This document shows positions 1 through 10,800 of a stretch of DNA of 64,000 nucleotides, piece after piece. Position 1 is the stretch's first letter. Each line of letters starts with the position of its first letter. Origin of the DNA: Hawksworthiomyces lignivorus (Eukaryota; Ascomycota; Sordariomycetes; Ophiostomatales; Ophiostomataceae); NCBI GenBank assembly GCA_002917075.1, contig NTMA01000007.1, positions 620,001 to 684,000 of the forward strand. Direction: 5' to 3'. The notes under the pieces were generated by a model that saw only the letters and a program-made list of their open reading frames with translations, searched no databases and was not told where the DNA came from. The position numbers and the translations under genes are program-made.

Positions 1-1
1 T

Positions 2-303
2 GGTGCTCTTGTTGAGCTTCTGTTAGGACTTGGCGGTGTCCTCTATGTGAAGACGAATATTCCGCAGACTCTCATGGTAAGCTGCTGGAGCCGGGTTGTA
101 ATTATAACATATACTATCCTCCGTTCCAACGACTAATTACTCCAAAGACCGCCGACTTAGAAATAACATTTTCGGTCGCACACGCAACCCCCGGAAATTA
201 AACTTGACAGCAGGAGGCTCGTCAGGGGGAGAAGGTGCGCTCCTAGCCTTCAGGGGATCTGTCTTGGGCGGGGGGACGGATATTGCAGGGTCTATCCGTA
301 TTC
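2..303 (+). pseudogene. Amidase remnant (amidase signature family), 5' end outside window
   Basis: A piece of an amidase-signature enzyme, the family that hydrolyses amides with a Lys-Ser-Ser triad. The first exon (2-76) reads in frame and ends in KTNIPQTLM, a hallmark just before the core. A likely intron follows (77-147, gtaagc donor). The next exon starts TADLE, then the frame slips by one base near 161-163 before NNIFG, and the core [10 protein letters not shown] and GTDIAGSIR follow. Reading stops at TAA at 307-309, right after SIR, where the family normally continues for some 250 residues. The transporter that follows begins at 384, so there is no room for the missing part. One frameshift plus 3' loss makes this a decayed copy. 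The intact amidase at 19898-22202 is a different and only distantly similar gene. Confidence 0.8.
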
Positions 304-383
304 AGTAATTTTCCATTTATCTATTTCTCTACCCCTGAAACCAAACTTTGACTTCCCGGAGAAACAAGTCACTACGCTGGAAA

Positions 384-2283
384 ATGGCCACTGCCGACTA
401 TAATCCCCTAGAAATTGTTGCCATAGTCGGGAACAATCCGGGAACCGTGTACCTAGTCGATCACAGCCACCGCGTGAACGGCCGGCACGCCCGGGACGAT
501 GCAGACGTGGTTCTTGTACCTATGCCGTCTGATGATCCTGATGACCCGCTGAACTGGACACCACGCCGACGTCGGCTGGCCAACATATGCATGCTTTTGT
601 AAGTGGGCGTTTAATTTTATAACACAATCTGGCAGGGTAAAGGGTGGAAAGTCGCTAATACAAACGTAGATATGTTTTTGCGATCTGTATTGAGAGCTCA
701 GTTATCAACTCCGTTGTTGTGCAATTTTCTGAGGCCACCGGCATCAGTAGTAAGCGAACAACATAAACAAGTTACACCGGTCTAGTTTTTGGAGGCCTAA
801 TATGTTTCTCTCGATGGTAGTTGGCGATGTGATTGCAGGCACGGAGTACTCGTATCTCCTTGCAGGCTGGGGTCTCCTCTTCTGGCAACCATTCTCGCTG
901 CAGTTCGGGAAACGGTTGACCTACATTTTATCCCTCGCTGGCTCAGCTGGTTTCCTCCTCTGGACCCCTTATGTTAAGAATAATGGCCAGTGGATTGCTA
1001 GCAACATCCTTAGTAGTTTTTTTAATACATCTGTCGAGGCATTGCCAGAGATTACTGTTTCTGATCTCTACTTTATCCACGAGCGAGCCACATACATGGG
1101 TTTGTATGCATTTGTTCTTGGTGGTAGCAGCGTGGGCCCTATAATTGCTGGCTTTATTAATGATAATCTCGACTATCGCTGGGTCTTCTACATCCCTGTT
1201 ATCTTCTGCGCATTCGTCCTCATCTTCATTTTCTTTTTCTTCGAAGAAACAAATTATGCCCGCCAGGGCTTTGCGGATGAACATACCGACCGCAGCCACA
1301 GCACCAATAACCATACCGACTAGTGACTTTAATTCAGACGACAAGGAGGGTACCACGGCAGATGCTGGAGTATCTGCTGCTGATGCGTCTACGGAAGCTA
1401 GTTCTAGCAGAAACTCGATACCCAGAGCGTCTACCAAGACTTTCTTCCAAAAAGTGGCTCTCATGGACCGGCCCCGCAAAAATCACATCTGGACCATGTT
1501 TAAGAATCAGATCAAGTTCTGCGCTTACCCGGTGGTGCTGTTTTCGGGGTTTGAATATGGCATTGCTCTTGTCTGGGCAGCAGTCACGAGTTCGACTGCG
1601 TCGGAGATTTTGGGTGCGCCACCGTACAATTTTTCGGCTTCGATGGTTGGCTTGTCAAGTGTGACTGACCTAATTGGTGCTGCAGTTGGCTCTCTTTTCG
1701 GTGGAAAGATTACAGACCGCTTCACGATGCTGATGGTGCGAAGGAATAACGGCGTATTTGAGCCGGAGATGCGCCTTTGGCTGTTTATTGGTCCTATGAT
1801 AATTATCCCGTCCTCAATCATTCTCTATGGTGTCGGTGCTGCCCACGGGGTCCACTGGGTCGGCATTATGATCGGCATGGCAGCTTTGACTGCGGCCAAC
1901 ACTGCCTCGGTTCCGCTGGCCATCAATTTTCTTATCGACACCTACCGGGATATGGCAGGCGTGGCCATGACTCTGGTGGTCATTATTCGCAATACGATGT
2001 ATTTTGCAGTGTCATATGGGTAAGTTTCAGTTTTCTCCTAGTTTGCCAACGTTAGTTTGTTTAGGTCTTTTCTTAGAGTTTTTCTAGCATCCAAGATTGG
2101 ATAGACGCCATGGGGTTGCAAAATGCCTACATTAGCTGTGCTTTCATCGGCATGGCTGCCACCGCCGTTTTTTTTTTTTCGATGATCGTATATGGCAAAA
2201 AAATTCGACAAGGAAGCGCTATTAGCTATCACGCGATGGTCAACGAAGCGCTAAAAAAGGGTTGGTCCATTAAGCATAGATGA
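384..2283 (+). CDS. MFS transporter, DHA1/HOL1-like
   Basis: Major facilitator protein of the fungal HOL1-like DHA1 type; substrates in this group are cations, polyamines or drugs, and none can be assigned here. The N-terminus has PGTVYLVD and DDPDDPLNW, typical of the family. Exons are 384-598, 670-749, 821-2019 and 2088-2283. Acceptor 821 gives TGISIGDVIAGTEY, matching the first helices, and the last exon is in frame through a 12-T run. The frame changes in the central cytoplasmic loop. Either an intron at 1323-1401 (GT...TAG, giving 536 residues and a length divisible by three) or a one-base indel explains it. Later hallmarks VFEPEMRLW and VVIIRNTM are intact. The ATG at 384 is preferred; the only upstream in-frame start is TTG. 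It is probably functional, with the loop splice as the doubt. Confidence 0.8.
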
Positions 2284-2309
2284 CATAGTTTCTAGTCGTA
2301 AGTTTAACC

Positions 2310-2390
2310 ACACCGTCGTGGCCGCTGTCGTAGGATGCTCTCTTGATCGGGAAATGTGAGGCTGTAAGCTGACCGATAATTGACCTGATC
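2310..2390 (+). repeat. Diverged dispersed repeat, copy 1 of 2
   Basis: About 80 bases just downstream of the first MFS gene resemble 29108-29192, also downstream of an MFS gene. The shared core reads gtggccgc, then cttgatcgggaaatgtgagg here against cttaatcgagaaatgttagg there. Most differences in the core are C/T or G/A transitions. It may be a remnant of a mobile element or of an old duplication. Confidence 0.5.
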
Positions 2391-3180
2391 ACAGAAATAT
2401 TTATTTGATGGTTCAGCTCATTTAGAGATACTAAATAGTAAGTCAGGTTTGAAGAAAGACATCTAGTTTTGCGAGTACAAAGTGAATTGCTCTTGAATAG
2501 TTTAGATAAGTGTGCTATGAGGAGTGGCGCTTAAATATCTGATTGTGTTGCGAATTTTAAGCTAGAATATTCTCCACGAAGATACTGAAAGATAAAAGCT
2601 TTACAGTAGGGATTAATGAGAGACATTTCACAAGCAAATACAGCTTCAAGCACATTTCAGATACCAAAAATTTTAATTTCATTGCAAAAACTACGTCTTT
2701 ACGGCTTACTTTGGCATTTCGCTTAGAAGCGTATGCATTTAGTAGACGCTTCATGACGACATTTTTCTACGCCATGAACCGAGTTTGGGTGGAACGGATG
2801 TCCCAGCCACACTGTGTGCCAGTCCGAAAGTATCGCTGCCAATGTGCTCGCTTAATGAAGAAGAGACCGAAGCCTCACATTTTGCCTTCATCGTATCTGT
2901 CCCGACAGCGAGTTCTTCGTATGCCTTTCTAATAGGATGTTTGGGTCTTCACGAACAACCTGCTTAAAAATAAAATCTTTGCCGCTGTGGGCAACTGGTA
3001 CTTTTATGTTTTGTGGAAGAACAGTGTGGAGGGAAAGAATGCTTTGAAATAGCAGGAATGATCGAAAGACTGCTGAGAAAATGCCTTTTATTTGTCTTAA
3101 TCATTACATTATTGTAAACAACGTTCTCTTTCAGAGGTGCCTAGATCAACTGGACATCCCCCCAAAAAGAAAAAAAAAAA
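2391..3180. other. Intergenic, no gene seen
   Basis: AT-rich sequence with only short unsupported reading frames. None shows a family motif or splice pattern. Confidence 0.5.
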
Positions 3181-3380
3181 TCCAGCCTTTGTTTTACAAA
3201 AGCTTTTGAACCTTTCGATCCACGGAATTTTTTTTAAAAAAAAAATCTCAGCCTTTGCTACCGTCTCATGACTCCTGCAGAGGCTTTTGAACCTTTCGGT
3301 CCAGAGAGAATTCCAGCCATCGGTGGAGCCTAATGACTCCTGCGAAGGATTTAGAACCTTTCGGTCCACGGATTCATGAC
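3181..3380 (+). repeat. Imperfect tandem repeat, three units of about 65-75 bases
   Basis: Three units each contain gaacctttcgrtcc (near 3208, 3290 and 3354). The last two also share atgactcctgc upstream of it. Long A and T runs interrupt the first unit. The repeat lies just beyond the 3' end of the reverse-strand gene 3436-4510. Confidence 0.6.
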
Positions 3381-3435
3381 AACACCCAAACACTATGCTA
3401 TCAACAGCTAAAGCTACCACAACCTCTTAAAGCTG

Positions 3436-4510
3436 TCATTTCCAAACTTTAAGGCCACAGTCTGCCAACATATCTTCAGTAATAATGACATCTCGTTGCT
3501 CTCCAACACTAACAATAGCCGGCCGATCACACAGAAGGAAAAATTCCAGTACGAGATCGCCTCTAGTGACCTCATATCGAACTGGATTTGTCCTCCGCGT
3601 GATGGTATTGGTATGACGGAGGAAGGGTCGAAACGTGTTGTATCTCAATGCCACAGCTAGAGCACCGCTGGTATTTGGCGGGTCAGATCTCTGTGACACA
3701 CTCTCGGTATACTTTTCCAACCGCATCACTTTCCGTCTCGTATACAGCTTGACTAAGATGACGATTTTCACTTTGTGGTTTGACTCTCTGAACCACCATT
3801 CCATGACTTCCCGCAGGCGAGGTAAAGACTGGCTCCTTCCACACTCAATCACGATTGTCGGCCAGTCAGTCGGCTCTCGCTGTGGGTAAGGGAGGCCAGA
3901 AGCGTCTCCTTCCTTTTTGCCGCCTCCGCCGCCTCCGCCGCCAATACCATAAAACAACGTACTTTTAGTATCACACCAGTTTTTGTGGGATATCTCCATC
4001 CCATAAAGGACCTCTTTAATACAACTGTATAATTGGGCGTAGCCTCGTTCATGTTCTCCCGTTGGAATAGTGATGAAGAGGCTGCCGCCTACTTGAGGGT
4101 AAAACAGCCGGAAGTTTCGACCCAAGGCGTCTCTCCTTGCCTCAATTTGACCAACTGCCTTCTCAGGCACGTCTATACAGAGAACAATTCAAATGTTAGT
4201 TTATTGATAAAATAAAAACTTTGAAAAAAGAGAACAACGAAAAAAAGAAAATGAAACAGAAACAGTCTGTCTTCAGACCTTCACAAATCAAGAAATCTTT
4301 ATCAGGTTCGTAGTCCTCGAGGAGCCTAAAAAGCCTGTCTACATTAGTAAAAGGAATAGACAAAACTCCCTCTTCTTCATCTTCTTCTGCTTCTGCACTG
4401 CCCCAAGAAGGTGCCGGGGACGCAGACTCCCGCATTACGGGCACCATCGACAACTGTCCAGAATACGACGGACGCTGGACGTTAGCTAATGGTACAGAAA
4501 CACTTTCCAT
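3436..4510 (-). CDS. Uncharacterised fungal protein with WPT-x-VIE-x-G motif
   Basis: A two-exon gene: exon 1 is 4510-4279 and exon 2 is 4172-3436, giving 322 residues. The join (gaag|GT donor, TATAG acceptor) reads ICEDVPEK. The second half has WPTIVIECGRSQSLPRLR followed by WWFRES and VKIVILVKL. This is the signature of a large, uncharacterised fungal family, often repeated within genomes. The spacing of E and S residues recalls Uma2/PD-(D/E)XK folds, but I cannot show a nuclease. A tract of eight glycines from a GGC microsatellite (about 3917-3942) sits just before the conserved block. The N-terminus is acidic and probably disordered. No nearby gene suggests its role. Confidence 0.6.
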
Positions 4511-6238
4511 GTTCTCGACAAAATAGACGGAAAAAAGTCTGTTCTTTGTTGTTCAAGTAAATGGTGCAAGTGAGCTGAAAATGATATATGGAGGGGGAAG
4601 AAAAAGAAGGAAGGTTTAAAGGAAGAGGGGGAACCTAGAAGGTTTTGCTTTTCTGTTGGTGGCCGCGGGGTCTTTCGGCCCTAATAGGGAACAGGGCTAG
4701 TGTATTGCGTGTAGCGCACGTAAAGACGTGTTCTTTGTCAGTATAGTGAAAGGTCTCTATGTGTATAACATAAATATCGTGAATAATATTCGGAACTATA
4801 CGCCCGTTTCGCTAGAATGGATATGCGGCCTTGTCTTAGCTTCACAGGAGGCTGGTCTTTTATTTATTGACTCCAAGGACGGCAAAGTAATCGAGAGTCG
4901 CATAGATACCTGAGTGCTGAGGTGGTTTTATCTGAACAATTTCTACATCTTTCTTATTTATATGCTGCCTAAAACATTTACGCGTATTTCATCTATTGTA
5001 TGACAAAAGTAGCAAGAACTGGAAGCTGGGCGTATTGTTCATTAAGATATATAGCTAGCTGGTTAGCTGCCCTGGATGCTTTTCCTGGTATGCACTGAGT
5101 ACAAGGCACTTTTCTAACTTGATAAAAGACTCCCTAAAGCAAACACCTATGGTTATTATGAGGGTGATTCTCTACTCGATCGATGTCAGGACTCGGCACG
5201 CCCCACTTATTTAGTGTAATGTATCTCAGAATAAGCTTGCTACCTGCTCTGAAAAAGTGGATGTGACTGGTACGAGCTTGGATAGAGGAGTTGTGCTATG
5301 GTTTGTCTCTTTTGACGCAGTGAGTAACTGGTACCATGCGAGGCTACGAATTATAGATCCCTCACAGATGTAGATCACCGGCAGGGGCGGGGGATATATG
5401 CATAGATTGCCGCACCCTTGTACTCGTGTTGATTCCCATTCTATCACGAGATTATGATACAAAATCCAACCTACCTCTTACGGTCTTTACGCTTTATCTT
5501 CTGTTTATACCAAGAAGCTTAGCTAGGCTTTTTAGATTTATTCTGGGAGCTTTCCTAATGTATACGACGATGTACACCTCTATTGTTAATATTTCTACTC
5601 TCTCCTACCTCTACCTCCAAGCTCACCCCATCTCCTGTACACAAACGTTATTCCTTAGTCTATTTTATTTTACTTTTTTTTCTAAATGCGTCCTTAGCTC
5701 CTCAAATACTTATTCTCTATCTAGCCTCTACTTAGTTTTAGACAAGAAGGGTCTTATCCACACAGTATCGCCAGTCCCAGGGAAATAATTCGGCGTCCTA
5801 TTTGATTCTTAGAGACAAGACTTTCACATACGCCAAGTGAGCCTGTATCCTGTTCGATACAAATGATGTATATAACAAGGTGCTAGAGACTTTAGATCTT
5901 CGTCAATAGAAGCACTCTCCACGAGTGAAATGAAGCTGTCGTTTTCAATGGAGGCAAACTCTCCTGTGAGCCAGCTCAAAGAATAGTAAAATATCTTGTG
6001 TAAGTCTTGTAGAATGCACAGTATCTAAAACCAGTGCAAGTTAAGCTTTTCGGTCTTATTTCGGACCTACGTAGTTCTTCCATTCTCGTTTTCGATTCGC
6101 CTTTCGTCCATGTCTTCATTCCCCTCTGCTTCTTGGTTTTTCTCGCAAAAACAATCACAAGCAGCGGCGTCGTATGTGATCACCAATTACAGCTATTGAT
6201 ATTGTCTTAGAGATGCAACGCTAATATACGTGTTTTAG
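4511..6238. other. Intergenic, no gene seen
   Basis: About 1.7 kb without a supported gene. The reading frame at 5426-5788 (120 codons) is rich in Leu, Tyr and Ser from a pyrimidine-rich stretch and lacks a family motif. The last bases before 6239 (ctaat...ttttag) look like an intron 3' end, so the next gene may have an upstream exon here. Confidence 0.4.
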
Positions 6239-7240
6239 ATGGCCACCTACAATATCACCAATAATTACTACATTAGAAATGCCGCCTTCAACGGCGGCAG
6301 CGGCGGCCAGCCTGTTGCGGACGGCCCACGCTCTCTTCCGCCTCCTCCCCTCCCTTCCCTCCCCACCCACCCTGGCGCCAATGCCGCCTCCGGTGGCAAG
6401 AAGAAGCGATCCGGTCGCTCTCGAGTGAGTTTATCTGGCTACCGCTTTGTCTTGTCTTAGGCTTTATGCTAACTTTATATACTAGGCTGGAGAGGAGCGC
6501 CGTCGTACACACAAGAGAGCCCGCCGGCTGCAGAAGTTGCAGGAGAAGCAGCAGCAGCAGAAGCAGCAACAGCAGCAATAGCAGCAACAGCAGCAAGAAG
6601 AACAGCAGCAGCAGTTTCAGCAACAGCAACAGCAGCAACAAGAAGAGAAGCAACATCAACCAGAGGACGTCGAGATGACGATGCAGCTGCAGCTGCAGCA
6701 GCCACGGCAGCAAGAGGAGGAAGAGGTGAAGGAGAAGCAGGTCTGGGCAAGCTCGACCGTAGAGAGGATGAAAGAGGCCGGCCAGAGCGGTGAAAAAATG
6801 GAATTTGGGCGCCTGCGACTTGTTTGAGAGGTTTTTTTTTTTTTTTTCCCTCCCCCGGAGCTGTGAATTTCGACACTCTGGTACGGATATTGAAGATAGA
6901 AATAGAGATCCTTTTCAACTACATAGGTCTACCTCAAATTTTTGCCGGCAACATCGACGAAAATGGCAATTACTGGGTTGTGGAAGTCAACGGGGTACGT
7001 TGGTACTGCATTGATTTAAAGCCTGGTTCGACAGCGTTCGGACAGGTCATCAATCAGAAGGTTGCTGATCGTCCGGCGTCTGGATTCTTCGTCTGGGACT
7101 GGGCATCTGAACCCGGAAGCAACTCTCTGTATTCGCTCTTTGATGGTCCTCAGTATTTCGACGGGGTGACAACCATTAATAGATTCAACTCAGCGATGAA
7201 TACATGGAGGAAAATCAAAGGCAAAAAAGATGTTATGTAA
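6239..7240 (+). pseudogene. Poly-glutamine protein gene, interrupted by an in-frame stop
   Basis: Exon 1 (6239-6424) encodes MATYNITNNYY, then a Pro- and Gly-rich stretch and a basic KKKRSGRSR end. An intron (6425-6485, gtgagt...ctag) leads to AGEERRRTHKRARRLQ and a long CAG/CAA tract. The 32nd codon of exon 2 is TAG (6579-6581) inside the Q tract, where neighbouring codons are CAG or CAA. Without it the frame would continue through an E- and Q-rich region to TGA at 6825. A separate frame (about 6868-7240) encodes a globular-looking region with NENGNYWVVEV-like and FVWDWASEPGSN motifs that I do not recognise. It probably belongs to the same gene through another intron or a frameshift in the T run at 6833-6847. 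Function unknown. Confidence 0.5.
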
Positions 7241-7898
7241 GGGACGGTAAATAGAATCACATTACGGGTTGTCTAATCACTCCGCTCTTTGTTCATTCTA
7301 GTTGCGTCGCAACTATGCATCTCATAGATTGTATTGTATCCGTTGTAGCCATCTCCTAACTAATACTGATATATTTAACGTTTAAACAACATGGACGTTG
7401 TCGTCTCGCCTTTTCCGTGTGCATTCTGTGTGCATTGAGAGCTGTTCTCTCTGGAAATAGTCTAATAGGGTGGTTAGAAGTGCGCAATCTCTTTCCCTCT
7501 ACGAGGATTTTCACATGATATGAGTGTTTGAGATATCTATTATCCAATGGTGTGAGAAGCTAAATCAAATGATATTGACAGAGAGGCCTTACACTGCTCT
7601 TAACGACCAAAGTCGCCACATTGAGAGCCTTCGGTAGTGAGGTATGCGAGCTAAATCTAACGTCATTCACAAAGATTTTTGGGAGCCACTCCCGCACGTT
7701 GCTCCTCGCTGGGCCGGGAGCCAGTAGTTAGCCAAGCCATCCGTAGACAGAGAGCAATTGGAGGAAGAGCACCACAGGAGAGACGATCAATTCTGCTGAA
7801 ACTGACATGCACATTGCTTTTGCCTGTTGTCTGTGGCGAAGAAAGCATACACGCACATAGTCAAATATCTACAACAGCGCAATTGCGCGATTGCTGTG
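7241..7898. other. Intergenic, no gene seen
   Basis: Probable 3' flanks of the poly-Q gene and of the NRPS, which ends here on the reverse strand. No supported reading frame. Confidence 0.4.
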
Positions 7899-10800
7899 TC
7901 AAGCGTTTTGTTCATACGAGTCAATGACATCATCGACAACTGCGCTTGTTCTTTGCATAGACGCCCCTATGACCCTCTCAATCGATCTTGTTATCTCTTC
8001 AGATATCCTCTCAACATCTTCTCTCCCTAGCAGCGTCTCGTCAAAGTACAAGGTCAAATTATGCGCGCCTTCCTTCGCCTTCGACACCTCGACGACGAGA
8101 GAGTACGGCTGGTACATGCGCACCCTCGACCTGGCCATAATCAGCCAGCGGAAGTTTGCGCCGCCATGTGGGTCGTCGTCTGCCACAGGCGCCGCCGGCT
8201 GGAAAGGCTGAAACAGAAACAGCACGCGACTGCCGGCCGCGCCGCGGTCGAGCCCTGCTGCGCGGTAGATTGCGTCCAGCCCCACGTCGCCGCAGTCGGT
8301 CGCCGCCCAGAAGTCGCTTTGCGTGCGCACCAGGTACGCCGCCAGTGGCTCGCGGGCTTCTACGGGCGTGACGACGAAGGGCAGGAAGTTAGCTGTAGTA
8401 CCGTTGATGGTTTGCGGGTCACCGGCCAGGGACGCCGCGACAGACTGAGGGAGGCTGCGTCCGCTAACGAGGTAGTCAAAGCTGACGGCGGCGCCGCCGC
8501 CCGCCGCCCGCCACAGCCAGAGCTGGAAGGCGCTCTGGAAAATGGAGGACGGGGCTATTCCGAGCTGGAAGGCAACGTCGTCGAGGCCGCGCGTCTCCGC
8601 TGCGGGAATAGATTTCCGAAGCGTGCCGGTGCTACAAGGCTCGGGAGCGGCTAGCCATGGTATGGAAGTTGTCGACATGGAGGCAGCTGCGCTCTTCTTT
8701 GCGGCCAGCTGCTTCGCCCAGTATGTCAGAGATCTAATCTTGTTGGCGTCGTAGACACGGAAGGCGAAGTCCTTGAACTCGATGTGAGGCGGAGTCGCTA
8801 CATCACGCAGAATTGTCCGATAATAGTCGTCGAATATCCGCAGTAAGGTGCCATCGTAAGCAGCGTGGTCCATCTTGATGATCAAGTCCCAGGATTGGTC
8901 TCGGTATGTGATAATAACGAAGCGAATAAAAGGTGTAGGGAAAACGAACCGGTAGGCGAAGACATCGTCGATGATGGTCGACGCCTGCGCTTCGTCTTGA
9001 CAGTCGTGTTTGTCTATGCAAAGTTTTGTACTCCGCAAGACGAGGCCAATCCATTCGTTGCTGGACTGCGACACTTGGAGCCAGGATGTTCGGAGAATGT
9101 CGTTGACTTGTATCAATCTCTTCGTAGTCGTAATCCACTGTTCTTGGTTGATCGAGGCAGGCATTCTTCGAACTGTGTTCAGCACCCACATTTGTTCCTT
9201 GCGGGCGCCTTGTTTTAGGAACTCAGCTTGTCCTGGTGGACAAGGGTAGACTGCGGTTTGGCGTTGGATGTTAGTTGTATTCACCTTTGATCAACCTATA
9301 CGTGTCTTGACGTACCGTAATCCACATCCTTCTGCCAGTTCAATCCAACTTGGACAGCCAGGTCTTCAACTACCTTAGGTGCCTTAAACGTGGGTCTCTC
9401 CATAGGTCCCGTCTCTGTGCTCTCTATCGCTGTCAAAGCTCTGGCCATGTCTTTCAGCTTGCCGTGTTTGAGAATATTGGGAACACTCAGTGCGAAACTG
9501 TGCTGCCGAGCTAAGCTAGCGAGGCTGATGGCCGAGATGGAGTCACCGCCGAGAGAACGAAAGTTTGCCTCTCTACCGACACGTTGCCGCTCTGGCGGAA
9601 TTCCGAGAACACCGGCCCACCAGGTCTCTAGAAGTTTTTCGTTATGCGTTTGGACAGGAACGATCTCTTGTTCTATCCCTGCCGTCTCGAAGATGTAAGT
9701 GTACAGGCTGGCGCTATCAAGCCCTTCGACAGTTTTCCTTAGAGAGTTACGATCTACCTTGCGAGATGGTAACGTTGGAAAGTCACTCATAGGAACAACG
9801 GCGTGAGGGATCATATATGGAGGCAGTCTTTCTGCTAGATTCTCTTTCAAAACTCGGAATTCATCGTAGTACTGATCAGCTGCGTGAATGGCAGAATCTG
9901 CGTGATCCAGTCCTTCTTTGTTGAAGATGCAGAAGGCAACAATTTGTTGCTTCCTACCGAGCTCTGCGACTATGACTGCGGCATCCTTGACGACCCTAGA
10001 TGTTCGAACCGCAAATTCTACCTCGCCAAGCTCGACGCGGTAACCGTGGATGCTCACCTGGCTGTCCTTGCGCCCGAGACACTCTAGCTCCCCACCTGGC
10101 AGCCAGCGCACGAGATCACCAGTCCTATAGACGCGCGATTTGAGTGCTTTGCTTTCCACGAAAGACGCGGCAGTCAGATCTGGGCGATCGACATATCCCT
10201 CCGAGAGTTGCGGGCCGGCGATACACAGCTCTCCGATAGCACCGTACGGCTGCAGTAGAGTATTTTCGCTGCCTGCCGCGAGGACTTCACTTGTGATACC
10301 AGGATTAATAACAAAGGCTGCTGCGCTGGGGAATGGCTTTCCTATGCTAGATATACGTCCTTGTTCCTGTAGCTCTACGGCCTTGGTCGTTACCACCATG
10401 CAAGTCTCTGTGGGTCCGTAGACATTTAGGATGCGGCACGACGGCCGCCACGTATCGACGACATTTTGCGTCAGCGGCTCACCGCCCACGATCAGCGTCT
10501 CCAATCTTGGAATCTGACTTGGGAGCAGCAGCCCTGCTACCGTAGGCGTTAGGATAACTTGGCGGACGCGCATCTGGTTGATGCAGCCGGCCAAGTCGGA
10601 GAGCAGGACGTCGGCGGGAGCCATGCACAACGTGCCGCCGGTGCTGAGAGTGTTGAAGATGTCCTGGACCGAGGCGTCAAAGACGAGGTTCGCAAATTGC
10701 AGGGTCCGCCACTCACCGGTGAGCCGTCCCTCGGCCTCGATCATGCTGCTCACGGCTGCGGCTGCACTGCGGTGGGGGACCCTGATGCCCTTGGGCTGGC

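Noticed and set aside
5426..5788. 120-codon frame
   Set aside because: Low-complexity pyrimidine-rich sequence with no family motif or splice context.
6486..6580. Possible bZIP region (basic stretch before the Q tract)
   Set aside because: The basic stretch lacks the N-x7-R pattern and no leucine heptads follow.
8061..8654. 197-codon plus-strand frame opposite the NRPS
   Set aside because: Antisense to the terminal condensation domain; no support of its own.
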